Shown here: in pieces, positions 25,893-35,516 of the stretch
How positions within the stretch are numbered: the stretch's first letter is position 1
How the letters are laid out: every line of letters begins with the position of its first letter
Assembly: GCF_028737255.1 (NCBI RefSeq)
Contig: NZ_JAQZAN010000008.1
Location: 156,532-220,531, forward strand
DNA: 64,000 nt
Reading direction: 5' to 3'
DNA from: Actinomycetospora straminea
Lineage (GTDB): Bacteria > Actinomycetota > Actinomycetes > Mycobacteriales > Pseudonocardiaceae
Made by a program: the position numbers and the translations under genes
The notes under the pieces: model-generated
Database searches by the model: none
Told to the model about the DNA's origin: nothing
The model's input: only the letters and a program-made list of their open reading frames with translations

Positions 25893-27746
25893 TCAGCGGC
25901 GCCTGGGACCGCGGGGTCCGCGCGAGGAGGCCGCCTCCTCGCCCGAGGCGCGGCGCAGGCCCATGGGGCGACCGGCCACGCGGGCGCGCTGCAGACGCTT
26001 GACCACCGGGACGGGCACGTCGGCGGGCAGCTCGACCAGCGTGTGGTCGGTGCGGATGTCGATGTGCCCGATGTGCGCCGAGTCGAGGCCGGCCTCGTTG
26101 GCGATGGCCCCGACGATGGCGCCCGGACGCACGCGCTGGTTGTGGCCGACGTCGATGCGGTAGGTGTCGGTGCCCGACCCGACCGACCACGACGGTTTGC
26201 CCCGGCCCTGGCCGCGCTCGGGCTTGGGGCCCTTGCGGTCGGGACGCTCGCCGCGCGGCGGCGGGGCGGGCAGGTCCTCGACCAGCAGCGGCTTGTCGCC
26301 CTGGACCATCTTGGCCAGCGACGCCGCCAGCTCCAGCGGGTCGACCCCGGTCTCGGCGACGTAGTCGCCGACGATGCCGCGGAAGACGTCCATCGGGTCG
26401 CCGCCGGCGACGGTGCCGTCGAGGGTGCCGGTGATGCGGTCGGCGAAGCGGCGCTTGCGCACGTCGTTGACCTCGTCGGTGCCCGGCACCGACATCTCCT
26501 CGGCCTTCTGCTTCGTGACGCCCTCGATCATCCGCATGGTGCGGATCTGGCCGCGGGTGACGAACGAGATGGCCTCGCCGCTGCGCCCGGCCCGCCCGGT
26601 GCGGCCGATGCGGTGCACGTAGGACTCGGGGTCGGTCGGCAGGTCGTGGTTGACGACGAGCGAGATGCGGTCGACGTCGAGGCCGCGGGCGGCGACGTCG
26701 GTGGCCACCAGCACGTCGATCTTGCCGGCGCGCAGGTCGCCGATCGTCTTCTCGCGCTGCGGCTGCGACAGGTCACCGGAGATCGCGACGGCCGCGAAGC
26801 CGCGGCGGTGCAGGGCCTCGGTGACGTCGGTGGTGTTCTGGCGCGTGCGCACGAACACCAGGCAGGCGTCGAAGTCCTCGACCTGCAGGATGCGCGACAG
26901 CGCGTCGGCCTTCTGCCGCTCGGGCAGCACGACGTAGCGCTGGCGGGTGTTGACCGCGGTCTGGGTCCTCGACTTGATCGAGACCTCGGCCGGGGCGTTG
27001 AGGTGCCGGCGCGAGACCTCGCGGATGGCACCGGGCATCGTCGCCGAGAAGAGCGCCACCTGCCGGTCGGCGGGCAGCAGGTCGAAGATGTGCTCGACCT
27101 CCTCGAGGAAGCCCATCTGCAGCATCTCGTCGGCCTCGTCGAGCACGAAGTGCGCGACGTCGGTGAGGTCGAGCGTGCCCTTCTCGAGGTGGTCGGAGAT
27201 GCGGCCGGGGGTGCCGACGACGATCTGGCCGCCGCGGCGCAGCCCGTGCAACTGCGGGCCGTAGGGCGCGCCGCCGTAGAGCTGGACGACGTTCAGACCG
27301 GGGACGCCGGCGCCGAGGCGCTCGATCGCCTCGGCGACCTGGATCGCCAGCTCGCGGGTCGGGGTCAGGACGAGGGCCTGCACCGACCGCTGCGCCGGGT
27401 CGATCGCCGAGAGCATCGGCAGCGCGAACGCGGCGGTCTTGCCGGTGCCGGTCTGCGCGAGGCCCAGGACGTCGCGCCCCGACAGCAGCAGCGGGATCGT
27501 CTCGGCCTGGATCGGCGTCGGGGTGTCGAACCCGGACTCGACCAGGGTCGGCAGCAGACGCTCGGCGACGCCGAGCGCGGCGAAGCCCGAGGCCGGCGTC
27601 GCGCCGGTCTCGTCGGTGCTCTCGACGTCCTCGCCGGTCGGCTGGTCGTCGGTGGCCTCGGCGTCGTCGGACGCCTCGGGGGTCGAGGGAGAGATCACGT
27701 CGACGAGCTCGACGTCGGTCTCGGACAGGACAGCAGCGTTGGTCAC
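25893..27746 (-). CDS. DEAD-box ATP-dependent RNA helicase (CsdA/DeaD-like)
   Basis: A 617-residue helicase with all core motifs: Q-motif region FDTPTPIQ, motif I AQTGTGKT, Ia PTRELA, TPGR, II DEAD, III SAT, and VI HRIGRTGRAGRSG. A C-terminal DbpA-type RNA-binding domain spans about residues 500-590, and the protein ends in an Arg/Gly-rich tail. The N-terminal 50 residues are acidic and low-complexity. Such helicases act in ribosome assembly and mRNA turnover, often under cold shock. The 150 bases upstream (27747-27899) are a plausible long 5' leader, but no specific element was recognised. Confidence 0.95.
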   Translation of the reverse strand: MTNAAVLSETDVELVDVISPSTPEASDDAEATDDQPTGEDVESTDETGATPASGFAALGVAERLLPTLVESGFDTPTPIQAETIPLLLSGRDVLGLAQTGTGKTAAFALPMLSAIDPAQRSVQALVLTPTRELAIQVAEAIERLGAGVPGLNVVQLYGGAPYGPQLHGLRRGGQIVVGTPGRISDHLEKGTLDLTDVAHFVLDEADEMLQMGFLEEVEHIFDLLPADRQVALFSATMPGAIREVSRRHLNAPAEVSIKSRTQTAVNTRQRYVVLPERQKADALSRILQVEDFDACLVFVRTRQNTTDVTEALHRRGFAAVAISGDLSQPQREKTIGDLRAGKIDVLVATDVAARGLDVDRISLVVNHDLPTDPESYVHRIGRTGRAGRSGEAISFVTRGQIRTMRMIEGVTKQKAEEMSVPGTDEVNDVRKRRFADRITGTLDGTVAGGDPMDVFRGIVGDYVAETGVDPLELAASLAKMVQGDKPLLVEDLPAPPPRGERPDRKGPKPERGQGRGKPSWSVGSGTDTYRIDVGHNQRVRPGAIVGAIANEAGLDSAHIGHIDIRTDHTLVELPADVPVPVVKRLQRARVAGRPMGLRRASGEEAASSRGPRGPRRR

Positions 27747-27899
27747 GTAGATCTTTCAGGAGAGGGAGCTCGGACAACGAGAGCTGTCCGCGGACCGGTC
27801 GCAGAAGAGGTCCCACCCAGGCCGACAGCTCGGCGTTGACAACCAGTCTACGCGAGTGGACATTCCCGGCCGGTCACCGCGGGTCCGCCCAGACCCGGA

Positions 27900-29852
27900 C
27901 TACTTCTTGGACTTCGCCTTGTCCACCGCGTTCTGGTCGGTCGAGAGCGCCGCGACGAAGGCCTCCTGCGGGACGTCGACCCGCCCGATGGTCTTCATCC
28001 GCTTCTTGCCCTCCTTCTGCTTCTCGAGCAGCTTGCGCTTGCGGGTGATGTCCCCGCCGTAGCACTTGGAGAGCACGTCCTTGCGGATCGCGCGGATGGT
28101 CTCGCGGGCGATGATGCGCGAGCCGATCGCGGCCTGGATCGGCACCTCGAACTGCTGGCGCGGGATGAGCTCGCGCAGCTTGCCGGCCATGTCGTTGCCG
28201 TAGGCGTAGGCCGCGTCCTTGTGCACGATCGCCGAGAAGGCGTCGACGGGCTCGCCCTGCAGCAGGATGTCGACCTTGACCAGGTCGGCGGCCTGCTCGC
28301 CGGCGGGCTCGTAGTTCAGCGATGCGTAGCCGCGGGTGCGCGACTTCAGGACGTCGAAGAAGTCGAAGATGATCTCGGCGAGCGGCATCGTGTAGCGCAG
28401 CTCGACGCGGCTGTCGGACAGGTAGTCCATGCCCTCGAGCGACCCGCGCCGCGACTGGCACAGCTCCATGATCGGCCCGACGAAGTCGGACGGGGCCAGC
28501 ACCGAGACCTTGGTGATCGGCTCGTAGATCGTCGAGACCTTGCCCTCGGGCCACTCGGCGGGGTTGGTGACCTCCACCTCGCCGCCGTCGTCGAGCTCGA
28601 CGCGGTAGACGGTGTTGGGCGCGGTGGAGATGAGGTCGAGCCCGTACTCGCGCTCGAGGCGGTCGCGGGTGATCTCGAGGTGGAGCAGGCCGAGGAAGCC
28701 GCAGCGGAACCCGAAGCCCAGCGCCGCCGACGTCTCCGGCTCGTAGGACAGGGCCGCGTCGTTGAGCCGCAGGCGGTCCAGCGCGTCGCGCAGGATCGGG
28801 TAGTCCGACCCGTCGATGGGGTAGAGCCCGGAGTAGACCATCGGCTGCGGGTCGCGGTACCCGCCGAGCGGCTCCGTGGCGCCCTTGCGCTCCCAGGTGA
28901 CGGTGTCGCCGACGCGGGACTGGCGGACGTCCTTCACGCCGGTCATGAGGTAGCCCACCTCGCCGACGCCCAGGCCCTGGCAGGGCTTCTGGTCCGGCGA
29001 GATGATCCCGACCTCGAGCAGCTCGTGCACCGCGTTCGTCGACATCATGCGGATGCGCTCGCGCGGGGTGATCCGGCCGTCGACCACGCGGATGTAGGTG
29101 ACGACGCCGCGGTAGGTGTCGTAGACCGAGTCGAAGATCATCGCGCGGGCCGGGGCGTCGGCGTCGCCGACCGGGGCGGGGACGCGGCGCACGACCTCGT
29201 CGAGCACGGCCTCGACGCCGTCGCCGGTCTTGGCGCTGATGCGCAGGACCTCGTCGGGCTCGCAGCCGATGAGGTGGGCGATCTCCTCGGCGTACCGCTC
29301 GGGCTCGGCGGCCGGCAGGTCGATCTTGTTGAGCACCGGGATGATCTCGAGGTCGTGCTCCATGGCCAGGTAGAGGTTGGCCAGGGTCTGCGCCTCGATG
29401 CCCTGCGCGGCGTCGACCAGCAGGATCGCGCCCTCGCACGCGGCCAGCGAGCGGCTGACCTCGTAGGTGAAGTCGACGTGGCCCGGGGTGTCGATGAGGT
29501 GCAGCACGTGGTCGCGCATCTCGCCGTCGGGGCCCGCGGCGTACCAGGGCAGGCGCACGTTCTGCGCCTTGATCGTGATGCCGCGCTCGCGCTCGATGTC
29601 CATGCGGTCGAGGTACTGCGCGCGGTAGGCGCGGTCGCCCAGCACGCCCGTCATCTGCAGCATCCGGTCGGCCAGCGTCGACTTGCCGTGGTCGATGTGG
29701 GCGATGATGCAGAAGTTGCGGATCTGTGCGGGCGGCGTGAACGTCTCGTCCGCGAAGCCCTTCGTGCCCGGCCGTCCAGGGTTGCTGGCGGACTGCTGGG
29801 TGGTCTGGCTCAACGGGATCCTCACGTTCTGGGTCGGCCGGCTCCTCTCCAT
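27900..29852 (-). CDS. lepA: Elongation factor 4 (LepA), back-translocating GTPase
   Basis: A 650-residue translational GTPase: G1 AHIDHGKST, the [10 protein letters not shown] switch region, G3 DTPGHVDF, G4 NKID, and the LepA-specific C-terminal domain ending in a Lys-rich tail. LepA remobilises stalled ribosomes at the membrane or under ionic stress. Start choice is uncertain: ATG 29852 gives an N-terminal extension. TTG 29813, preceded by GAGGA, gives a protein about 13 residues shorter. It is divergent from rpsT, the arrangement expected in this lineage. Confidence 0.96.
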   Translation of the reverse strand: MERSRPTQNVRIPLSQTTQQSASNPGRPGTKGFADETFTPPAQIRNFCIIAHIDHGKSTLADRMLQMTGVLGDRAYRAQYLDRMDIERERGITIKAQNVRLPWYAAGPDGEMRDHVLHLIDTPGHVDFTYEVSRSLAACEGAILLVDAAQGIEAQTLANLYLAMEHDLEIIPVLNKIDLPAAEPERYAEEIAHLIGCEPDEVLRISAKTGDGVEAVLDEVVRRVPAPVGDADAPARAMIFDSVYDTYRGVVTYIRVVDGRITPRERIRMMSTNAVHELLEVGIISPDQKPCQGLGVGEVGYLMTGVKDVRQSRVGDTVTWERKGATEPLGGYRDPQPMVYSGLYPIDGSDYPILRDALDRLRLNDAALSYEPETSAALGFGFRCGFLGLLHLEITRDRLEREYGLDLISTAPNTVYRVELDDGGEVEVTNPAEWPEGKVSTIYEPITKVSVLAPSDFVGPIMELCQSRRGSLEGMDYLSDSRVELRYTMPLAEIIFDFFDVLKSRTRGYASLNYEPAGEQAADLVKVDILLQGEPVDAFSAIVHKDAAYAYGNDMAGKLRELIPRQQFEVPIQAAIGSRIIARETIRAIRKDVLSKCYGGDITRKRKLLEKQKEGKKRMKTIGRVDVPQEAFVAALSTDQNAVDKAKSKK

Positions 29853-29983
29853 CGTCCCACGAGGCCCGGTGACCTTCCGCGCTGTGCGGGGTTGGTAACC
29901 TCGACCTACTGCGTGAGGCGGTCGAGCGCCCCCGCGCGCTCCCGTGAGCCGTACAGCACCGACAGACGAGGTCCGAGAACTCC

Positions 29984-30277
29984 GTGGCGAACATCAAGCA
30001 GCAGGTCAAGCGCATCCGCAAGAGCGAGGAGGCGCGCCAGCGCAACAAGGCGGTCAAGTCGCGCATCAAGACCGCGATCCGCCGCTACCGCGAGGCCGTC
30101 CAGGCCGGTGACCAGGAGCTGGCCACCACGCGGCAGCGCGAGGCCGCCCGCCTGCTCGACAAGGCCGTCAGCAAGGGCGTCATCCACAAGAACCAGGCGG
30201 CGAACAAGAAGTCGCGCATGGCCCACCGCGCCGAGCGCTTCACGGTCGACGCCAAGGCGGGCAAGACCCCGGCCTGA
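29984..30277 (+). CDS. rpsT: 30S ribosomal protein S20
   Basis: A 97-residue basic protein beginning [18 protein letters not shown] and containing [16 protein letters not shown] and [10 protein letters not shown], the S20 signature of three helices. It binds 16S rRNA early in small-subunit assembly. The GTG start is a common choice here. It is transcribed divergently from lepA through a 131-base intergenic region, and a strong terminator follows 20 bases after its stop. Confidence 0.97.
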   Translation: MANIKQQVKRIRKSEEARQRNKAVKSRIKTAIRRYREAVQAGDQELATTRQREAARLLDKAVSKGVIHKNQAANKKSRMAHRAERFTVDAKAGKTPA

Positions 30278-30297
30278 CCGGCCCCTCCGCTCGACAC

Positions 30298-30327
30298 GGC
30301 CCGTCCCCGATGCTCCGGGGGCGGGCC
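30298..30327 (+). terminator. rpsT terminator
   Basis: GGCCCGTCCCC and GGGGGCGGGCC flank a short loop to form a very stable hairpin, followed by TTGTCG. It starts 20 bases after the rpsT stop and faces the convergent holA gene. Confidence 0.85.
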
Positions 30328-30351
30328 TTGTCGCGTGTGCGGGGGGTTTGT

Positions 30352-30370
30352 CAGCGTGGCGTCCACGCTG
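30352..30370. terminator. Second small hairpin, probable holA terminator
   Basis: CAGCGTGG and CCACGCTG pair perfectly around CGT. It lies about 50 bases beyond the holA stop on the minus strand and between convergent genes. It is short, so the role is tentative. Confidence 0.45.
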
Positions 30371-30421
30371 CTGTCCAGCGGGAGGAAAGGCCCCACGATC
30401 ACGGGTCGCTCGGGGCTCGAC

Positions 30422-31471
30422 TCAGCGGCGAGCGGGTCCCCGGGCGCTCCCCTGCGCCGCGACGACGAGTTCGACCGCGTGCTCGAGCGCGTACGACGGG
30501 TCGGCCGCGGCGCCCTTGACGTCCGCGTTGAGGTCGGCGACGACGCCCATGGCCTGCGCGAGCCCCTCCGCCGACCACCCGCGCCCGTTCTGCTGACCCC
30601 GACGGACCTTCCACGGCGGCATCTTCAGCGACGACGCGAGGCTGTACGGGTCGCCGCGGCCGACGGCCCCGACCCGCGCGGCGGTGCGCACCCCGTCGGC
30701 CAGGGCGTCGGCGACGACGACGTGCGGGACGCCGGTGTCGAGCGCCCAGCGCAGGGCCTCCAGCGCGCCGGTGCGGTCGCCGGTCATCGCCCGGTCGGCC
30801 ACCGCGAACCCGGTCACCTCGGCGCGGCCGCGGTGGAAGGCGCGCACCGCGTCGGCGTCGACGTGACCGCCCGAGTCGGACGCGAGCTGGGACGCGGCGG
30901 CCGCGAGCTCGCGCAGGTCCGAGCCGACGGCGTCCATGAGCAGGCCGAGCGCCTCGCCGGTGATCTTGCCGCCGGCCTGGCGGACCTCGGTGCGCACGAA
31001 GTCGGCGCGCTGGTCGTCGGACAGCGACGCCGCCGACGCTTCTGTCGCGCCGGCGCCGCGCAGGCCCTCGAGCAGCGCGTCGCCCTTCCCACCGCCCTTG
31101 CCGCCCTTCGCTGCTCCTCTGGCGGGGCGGCGCCCGGCGCTCTTCGGCGGGCCGCGGTGGACGACGACGAGCGTGACGCCGTCGCTGGGCGCCTTCGCGT
31201 AGTCGAGCAGCAGCGTCGTCACCTCGGCGCCCGCGTCGTGGCCGTTCTCCACCACGACGACCCGCGACTCGGCGAACAGCGACGGGCTGACCAGCTCGCT
31301 CAGCCCGCCCGCCGTGAGCTCGCCGGCCGGGAGGCGGGTGACCTCCACGGCCGGGTCGGCGTCGCGCGCGGCGGCGATCGCCCGCGCCACCGCGCGCTCG
31401 ACCAGCAGACCCTCGTCCCCGACCACCAGGTGCAGCGGCCCCGGGGCGTCGGAGGTGCTCGACGGGCTCAC
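30422..31471 (-). CDS. holA: DNA polymerase III delta subunit
   Basis: A 349-residue HolA-like clamp-loader subunit. The N-terminus PLHLVVGDEGLLVERAVARAI and FAESRVVVVENGHD match the first domain. The C-terminal collar domain includes MPPWKVRRGQQNGRGWS, a conserved HolA segment. Delta opens the sliding clamp and has no ATPase motif. A Gly/Lys/Arg-rich insertion sits near residues 115-130. GTG 31471 is chosen; the open frame continues upstream, antisense to thrC, without coding character. Neighbouring comEC and rpsT support the call. Confidence 0.92.
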   Translation of the reverse strand: MSPSSTSDAPGPLHLVVGDEGLLVERAVARAIAAARDADPAVEVTRLPAGELTAGGLSELVSPSLFAESRVVVVENGHDAGAEVTTLLLDYAKAPSDGVTLVVVHRGPPKSAGRRPARGAAKGGKGGGKGDALLEGLRGAGATEASAASLSDDQRADFVRTEVRQAGGKITGEALGLLMDAVGSDLRELAAAASQLASDSGGHVDADAVRAFHRGRAEVTGFAVADRAMTGDRTGALEALRWALDTGVPHVVVADALADGVRTAARVGAVGRGDPYSLASSLKMPPWKVRRGQQNGRGWSAEGLAQAMGVVADLNADVKGAAADPSYALEHAVELVVAAQGSARGPARR

Positions 31472-31645
31472 GCCCTCATCGTTCCACGGGCCCCCGACGG
31501 CCTCGCCGTGCGGCGACGGGCGGTCGTCGCGACGACGTGGTGGTGAGGAGCGTCTCGGCGCGGGTCGCGCGGTGGTCGGCCCGGTCGGCGTCCCGTAGTG
31601 TTCTCCGCCGGATGTCCCGGGTGGGACGCCGCACAACCGCATACG

Positions 31646-31755
31646 GCTCATCCAGAGGGGTAGAGGGACCGGCCCGACGACACCCCGGCAACCGGCGCCA
31701 GCGTTCTGCGGGCGATCACGGTGCCAATTCCGACCCGTCCGCGGGGAAGATGAGG
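31646..31755 (+). ncRNA. SAM-I (S-box) riboswitch ahead of thrC
   Basis: The segment has the S-box core in order: P1 strand CTCATC (31647-31652), CAGAGGGGTAGAGGGACCGG, CCC, CCGGCAACC, the variable P3 arm, GGTGCCAATTCC, and the closing P1 strand GATGAG (31749-31754). These are the SAM-I consensus blocks, not SAM-IV. The closing strand runs directly into the thrC ribosome site GAGGAGG (31752-31758), so P1 formation on SAM binding would partly hide the site. Translational repression by SAM is the simplest reading. No clear U-tract terminator is present. Confidence 0.93.
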
Positions 31756-31768
31756 AGGACTTCCTGCC

Positions 31769-33031
31769 ATGACGCTGACTGCCCAGCCCACGACCAGTAC
31801 GGGCTACGACCTGGGCCCCGCCGCCGCCCTCTCGTGCCGGGCCTGCGGCCACCGCATGGACCTGGCCGCCGAGTTCGCGTGTCCGCAGTGCTTCGGGCCC
31901 CTCGAGATCGCCTACGACTTCGGCCGCGTGACCCGCGAGGACATCGAGCGCGGCCCCCGCAGCATCTGGCGCTACAAGTCGCTGCTGCCGGTGCCGAGCA
32001 CCGTCGAGACGATCCCGAACACCGACCCCGGCTACACCCGCCTGCTGAAGGCCGACCGCCTCGGCGCCGCGCTCGGGATCAGGAACCTGTGGGTCAAGGA
32101 CGACACCGGCAACCCGACGCACTCCTTCAAGGACCGCGTGGTCGGCGTCGCCCTCGCCGCCGCCCGCGAGCTCGGCTTCACCACGCTCGCCTGCCCGTCG
32201 ACGGGCAACCTCGCGAACGCCACCGCCGCCGCGGCCGCCCGTGCCGGCTGGGACTCGGTCGTGCTGATCCCCGCCTCCCTCGAGCGCGCGAAGATCCTCA
32301 TGACCGCGGTGTACGACACCAACCTGCTGGCCTGCGAGGGCACCTATGACGACGTCAACCGCCTCGCCACCGAGCTCGCCTTCGAGCAGGAGGACTGGGC
32401 GTTCGTCAACGTCAACGTCCGGCCCTACTACGCCGAGGGCTCGAAGACCCTCGGGTACGAGGTCGCCGAGCAGCTCGGCTGGCGCGTGCCGGCCCAGACC
32501 GTCATCCCGATCGCGTCGGGCTCGCAGCTGACCAAGGTCGACAAGGCCTACGGCGAGCTGATCTCGCTCGGGCTGGTCGACGACGCCCCGTACAAGGTGT
32601 TCGGCGCCCAGGCCGCGGGGTGCTCGCCGGTCTCGACCGCCTTCCGCGAGGGCACCGACGTCGTCCGCCCGCAGAAGCCGGACACGATCGCCCGCTCGCT
32701 CGCGATCGGGAACCCCGCCGACGGGCCCTACGTCCTCGACGCCGTGCGCCGCTGCGGCGGCTCGATCACCGACGTCACCGACGAGGAGGTCCGCGACGGC
32801 ATCCGGCTGCTCGCCCGCACCGAGGGCGTGTTCGCCGAGACCGCCGGTGGCGTCACGGTGGCCAACGCCAAGAAGATGGTGGAGTCGGGCGACCTCGACC
32901 CGGACGCCGACACCGTCCTGCTCATCACCGGCGACGGCCTGAAGACGCTCGACGCGATCGAGCACCAGGTCGGGCCCACGGCGACGATCCCGGCCACCTC
33001 GAAGGCCGTGCGCGAGGCGCTGGGGCTGTAG
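31769..33031 (+). CDS. thrC: Threonine synthase
   Basis: A 420-residue fold-type II PLP enzyme converting O-phosphohomoserine to threonine. The PLP lysine is in NPTHSFKDRVVG, and CPSTGNLANATAAAAARAG is the substrate/PLP loop. An N-terminal zinc-ribbon-like segment has paired cysteines, LSCRACGHRMDL and FACPQCFGP, as in some actinobacterial and archaeal ThrC. It stands alone, not with hom or thrB. An S-box riboswitch directly upstream ties expression to SAM. This is metabolically striking, since phosphohomoserine is the branch point between threonine and methionine in some organisms. Confidence 0.95.
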   Translation: MTLTAQPTTSTGYDLGPAAALSCRACGHRMDLAAEFACPQCFGPLEIAYDFGRVTREDIERGPRSIWRYKSLLPVPSTVETIPNTDPGYTRLLKADRLGAALGIRNLWVKDDTGNPTHSFKDRVVGVALAAARELGFTTLACPSTGNLANATAAAAARAGWDSVVLIPASLERAKILMTAVYDTNLLACEGTYDDVNRLATELAFEQEDWAFVNVNVRPYYAEGSKTLGYEVAEQLGWRVPAQTVIPIASGSQLTKVDKAYGELISLGLVDDAPYKVFGAQAAGCSPVSTAFREGTDVVRPQKPDTIARSLAIGNPADGPYVLDAVRRCGGSITDVTDEEVRDGIRLLARTEGVFAETAGGVTVANAKKMVESGDLDPDADTVLLITGDGLKTLDAIEHQVGPTATIPATSKAVREALGL

Positions 33032-33068
33032 GTCGGTCGCGGACCACCGGCCCCACCCTCACACCGCC

Positions 33069-35516
33069 TCACCGCCGCTTCGGGTCGGGGCGCGGGTCGC
33101 CGCGGGCGACGACGGCGGGCGGTGCCCGGGGGCCGGGCATGCTCACGACGGCCAGGTCGCCCGACTCGTCGGTGCGCCGCACCAGCGCCCCGCTGCGGGC
33201 GAGCAGGCCCACGACGCCCGGGTTCGGGTGGCCGTAGGTGTTGCCGCGTCCGACGCTGACCAGCGCCAACGAGGCGCGCGGGGCGGTCAGGAAGGTCGGC
33301 AGCGAGGACCGCGAGCCGTGGTGGGGCACCTTGAGGATCTCGGCCTGCAGGTCCGACCCCGAGCCCAGCAGGGACGACTGGGACGACAGCTCGGCGTCGC
33401 CGGGCAGCAGCACCCGCCCGACCGGGGTGTGCGCGCGCAGCACCACCGAGGTGTCGTTGACCGCGGACCCGTCCTCGCCGTCGACGTAGGACGACGAGCT
33501 CATCGGGCCGAGCACCTCGAGCACCAGCCCCGGCCAGCGCATCACCGTGCCGCGCCCCACGCCGACCACCGGGGCACGCGCGACGCCGGCCCGGCGCACC
33601 ACCTGCGCGAACGTGTCCGCGGGCGCGCGGGCCGGACCCAGGGCGATCCCGCCGACCGCCCGGCCCGCGAGGGCACCGGCGAGGCCGCCGACGTGGTCGG
33701 CGTGCAGGTGCGTGAGCACCACCAGCGCCAGCGAGCGCACGCCCAGCCGTGCCAGACACCCGTCGATCGCGCCGGCGTCCGGGCCCGCGTCGACGAGGAC
33801 CGCCCGCCCCGGCTCGCCCGTCGCGAGCACCAGCGCGTCGCCCTGCCCGACGTCGCAGGCCACCAGCGACCACCGTGCCGGCGGCCAGCCCGGCGGCACG
33901 ACGCGCGTCGGGACGAGGACCAGCAGCGCGCCCACCAGCACCGCGGCCACCACCGCGCGCAGGCGCCGCCACCGCAGCGCCGCGGCGACCAGGACGACGA
34001 CCGCGGCGAGCGCCAGTCCCCCGGCCACCCCGCCCGGCCACGCGAGCGTCGCGCCGGGGACCGCCGCGCAACGCCGCGCGACCCACACCAGCCACGTCAC
34101 CCCGGGCCCCGCGACCCAGACCAGGGCGTGCGCGCCCGCGGTCCACGCCGGGGCGAGCGCGGCGGCCGCCACCCCGAGGACGGTCACCGGCGCGACCACC
34201 GGCGCCGCGAACAGGTTCGCCGCGACCGCGACGAGGCTGACCTCGCCGGACAGTCCGGCGATCACCGGCGCGGTGACCACGTGCGCGGCCACGGGCACCG
34301 CGAGCGCCTCGGCCACCCCCGGCGGCACCCGGCGCGCCCGCATCCGCGCGACGAACCCGGGCGCGAGCAGGACGAGCGCCCCGGTGGCCAGCACCGACAG
34401 GGCGAATCCCGGGTCGGTGGCGAGCCCCGGGTCGACGAGGAGCAGCACCACGATCGCCGCGCACAGCGCCGGCACCACCGAGCGCCGCCGGCCCACCGCC
34501 AGCGCGAGCACCGTGATCCCGCCCATCACGGCCGCCCGCAGCACGCTCGGTGACGGCCGGGCGAGCACGACGAATCCGACCAGCGCCAGCCCCGCGAGCA
34601 CGGCGGCCGTGCGCGGGCCGAGCCGACCGAGGCGGGCGAGCAGCATCACCGCGCCGCAGATGATCGCCACGTTCGTCCCGGAGACGGCCGTCAGGTGCGC
34701 GAGGCCGGCGGTGCGGAAGTCGGCGTCGAGGCCCGGCGAGACCCCGGAGGTGTCGCCGACGACGAGGCCGGGCAGCAGCCCCGCCGGGTCCTCGGCGAGC
34801 ACCGCGCGGGCGGCGTCGCGCAGGCCGCCGCGGAGGTCGCCGGCCGCCCGCTGCAGCGCGGGCACGGGGCCGACGTCGCGCGGAGGCCCACGCACCTGCA
34901 GGACCGCGACCGTGAGGTCGGCGCGGTCGGGAGGTCCGAGGCGGCCCCGCGCGCTGACGAGCTGGCCGGGCAGCAGGCCGCCCCACTCGTCGGCGGGCGC
35001 GATCAGCACGACGCGGCCGCCGGCGCGCCACCCCGGCCCGGCGCCGACCTGGCCGCCGACCAGTTCCCCGCGCACCACGACCCGTCCGGGCCCGGGCACC
35101 GTCGAGCGGATCGGCCGCGGGTCGGTGGTGACGACGAGGTCGAGGCGCGCGGACACCCCGTTGCCCGTGGCCGGACGCAGCGGGTGGTCGGCGACCGCGA
35201 AGGCGCCGAGGCCCGCCACGAGCCCCACGGCCGCCGCGCACCCACCCGCGGCCACGACCACCGCACGCACCCCGCCCGCGGCGACCACCCCGGCACGCGG
35301 GCCGCCGACGTGCGGCCGGCGCGCGGCGATCACCACGGCCACCACGGCCAGCGCCACCAGCACCAGCGCGACGCCCCACCCAACGGTGAGCGCGGCGATC
35401 GCGACGCCCCACGACGCCAGCGCCGCCGGCACCAACCGCAGGTCGGGCGGCGCCGGGAGCTCCGGCGCCTCGACGGACCGCGCCGCGGACCGGTGGTCCG
35501 GGGGCTCGGCGGTCAC
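33069..35516 (-). CDS. comEC: ComEC/Rec2-family DNA-uptake channel protein
   Basis: An 815-residue integral membrane protein. An N-terminal soluble region is followed by the multi-helix competence domain (with AVSGTNVAIICGAVMLLARLG and ATDPGFALSVLATGALVLLAPGF). A C-terminal metallo-beta-lactamase-like domain has VGQGDALVLATGE and LTHLHADHVGG. ComEC translocates single-stranded DNA across the membrane; the MBL domain may degrade the other strand. GTG 35516 overlaps the comEA stop as GTGA. Many actinobacteria keep these genes without demonstrated competence. Confidence 0.92.
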   Translation of the reverse strand: MTAEPPDHRSAARSVEAPELPAPPDLRLVPAALASWGVAIAALTVGWGVALVLVALAVVAVVIAARRPHVGGPRAGVVAAGGVRAVVVAAGGCAAAVGLVAGLGAFAVADHPLRPATGNGVSARLDLVVTTDPRPIRSTVPGPGRVVVRGELVGGQVGAGPGWRAGGRVVLIAPADEWGGLLPGQLVSARGRLGPPDRADLTVAVLQVRGPPRDVGPVPALQRAAGDLRGGLRDAARAVLAEDPAGLLPGLVVGDTSGVSPGLDADFRTAGLAHLTAVSGTNVAIICGAVMLLARLGRLGPRTAAVLAGLALVGFVVLARPSPSVLRAAVMGGITVLALAVGRRRSVVPALCAAIVVLLLVDPGLATDPGFALSVLATGALVLLAPGFVARMRARRVPPGVAEALAVPVAAHVVTAPVIAGLSGEVSLVAVAANLFAAPVVAPVTVLGVAAAALAPAWTAGAHALVWVAGPGVTWLVWVARRCAAVPGATLAWPGGVAGGLALAAVVVLVAAALRWRRLRAVVAAVLVGALLVLVPTRVVPPGWPPARWSLVACDVGQGDALVLATGEPGRAVLVDAGPDAGAIDGCLARLGVRSLALVVLTHLHADHVGGLAGALAGRAVGGIALGPARAPADTFAQVVRRAGVARAPVVGVGRGTVMRWPGLVLEVLGPMSSSSYVDGEDGSAVNDTSVVLRAHTPVGRVLLPGDAELSSQSSLLGSGSDLQAEILKVPHHGSRSSLPTFLTAPRASLALVSVGRGNTYGHPNPGVVGLLARSGALVRRTDESGDLAVVSMPGPRAPPAVVARGDPRPDPKRR

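Noticed and set aside
28000..29900. Plus-strand long open frame antisense to lepA
   Set aside because: It is the His/Val/Asp/Arg-rich mirror of lepA codons, with no domain of its own.
31646..31755. SAM-IV riboswitch
   Set aside because: SAM-IV is common in actinobacteria, but the blocks AGAGGG...CCGGCAACC, GGTGCCAATTCC and the closing P1 follow the SAM-I consensus.
30422..32965. Extended holA frame running antisense through thrC
   Set aside because: No conserved residues upstream of GTG 31471, and thrC plus its riboswitch occupy the other strand.
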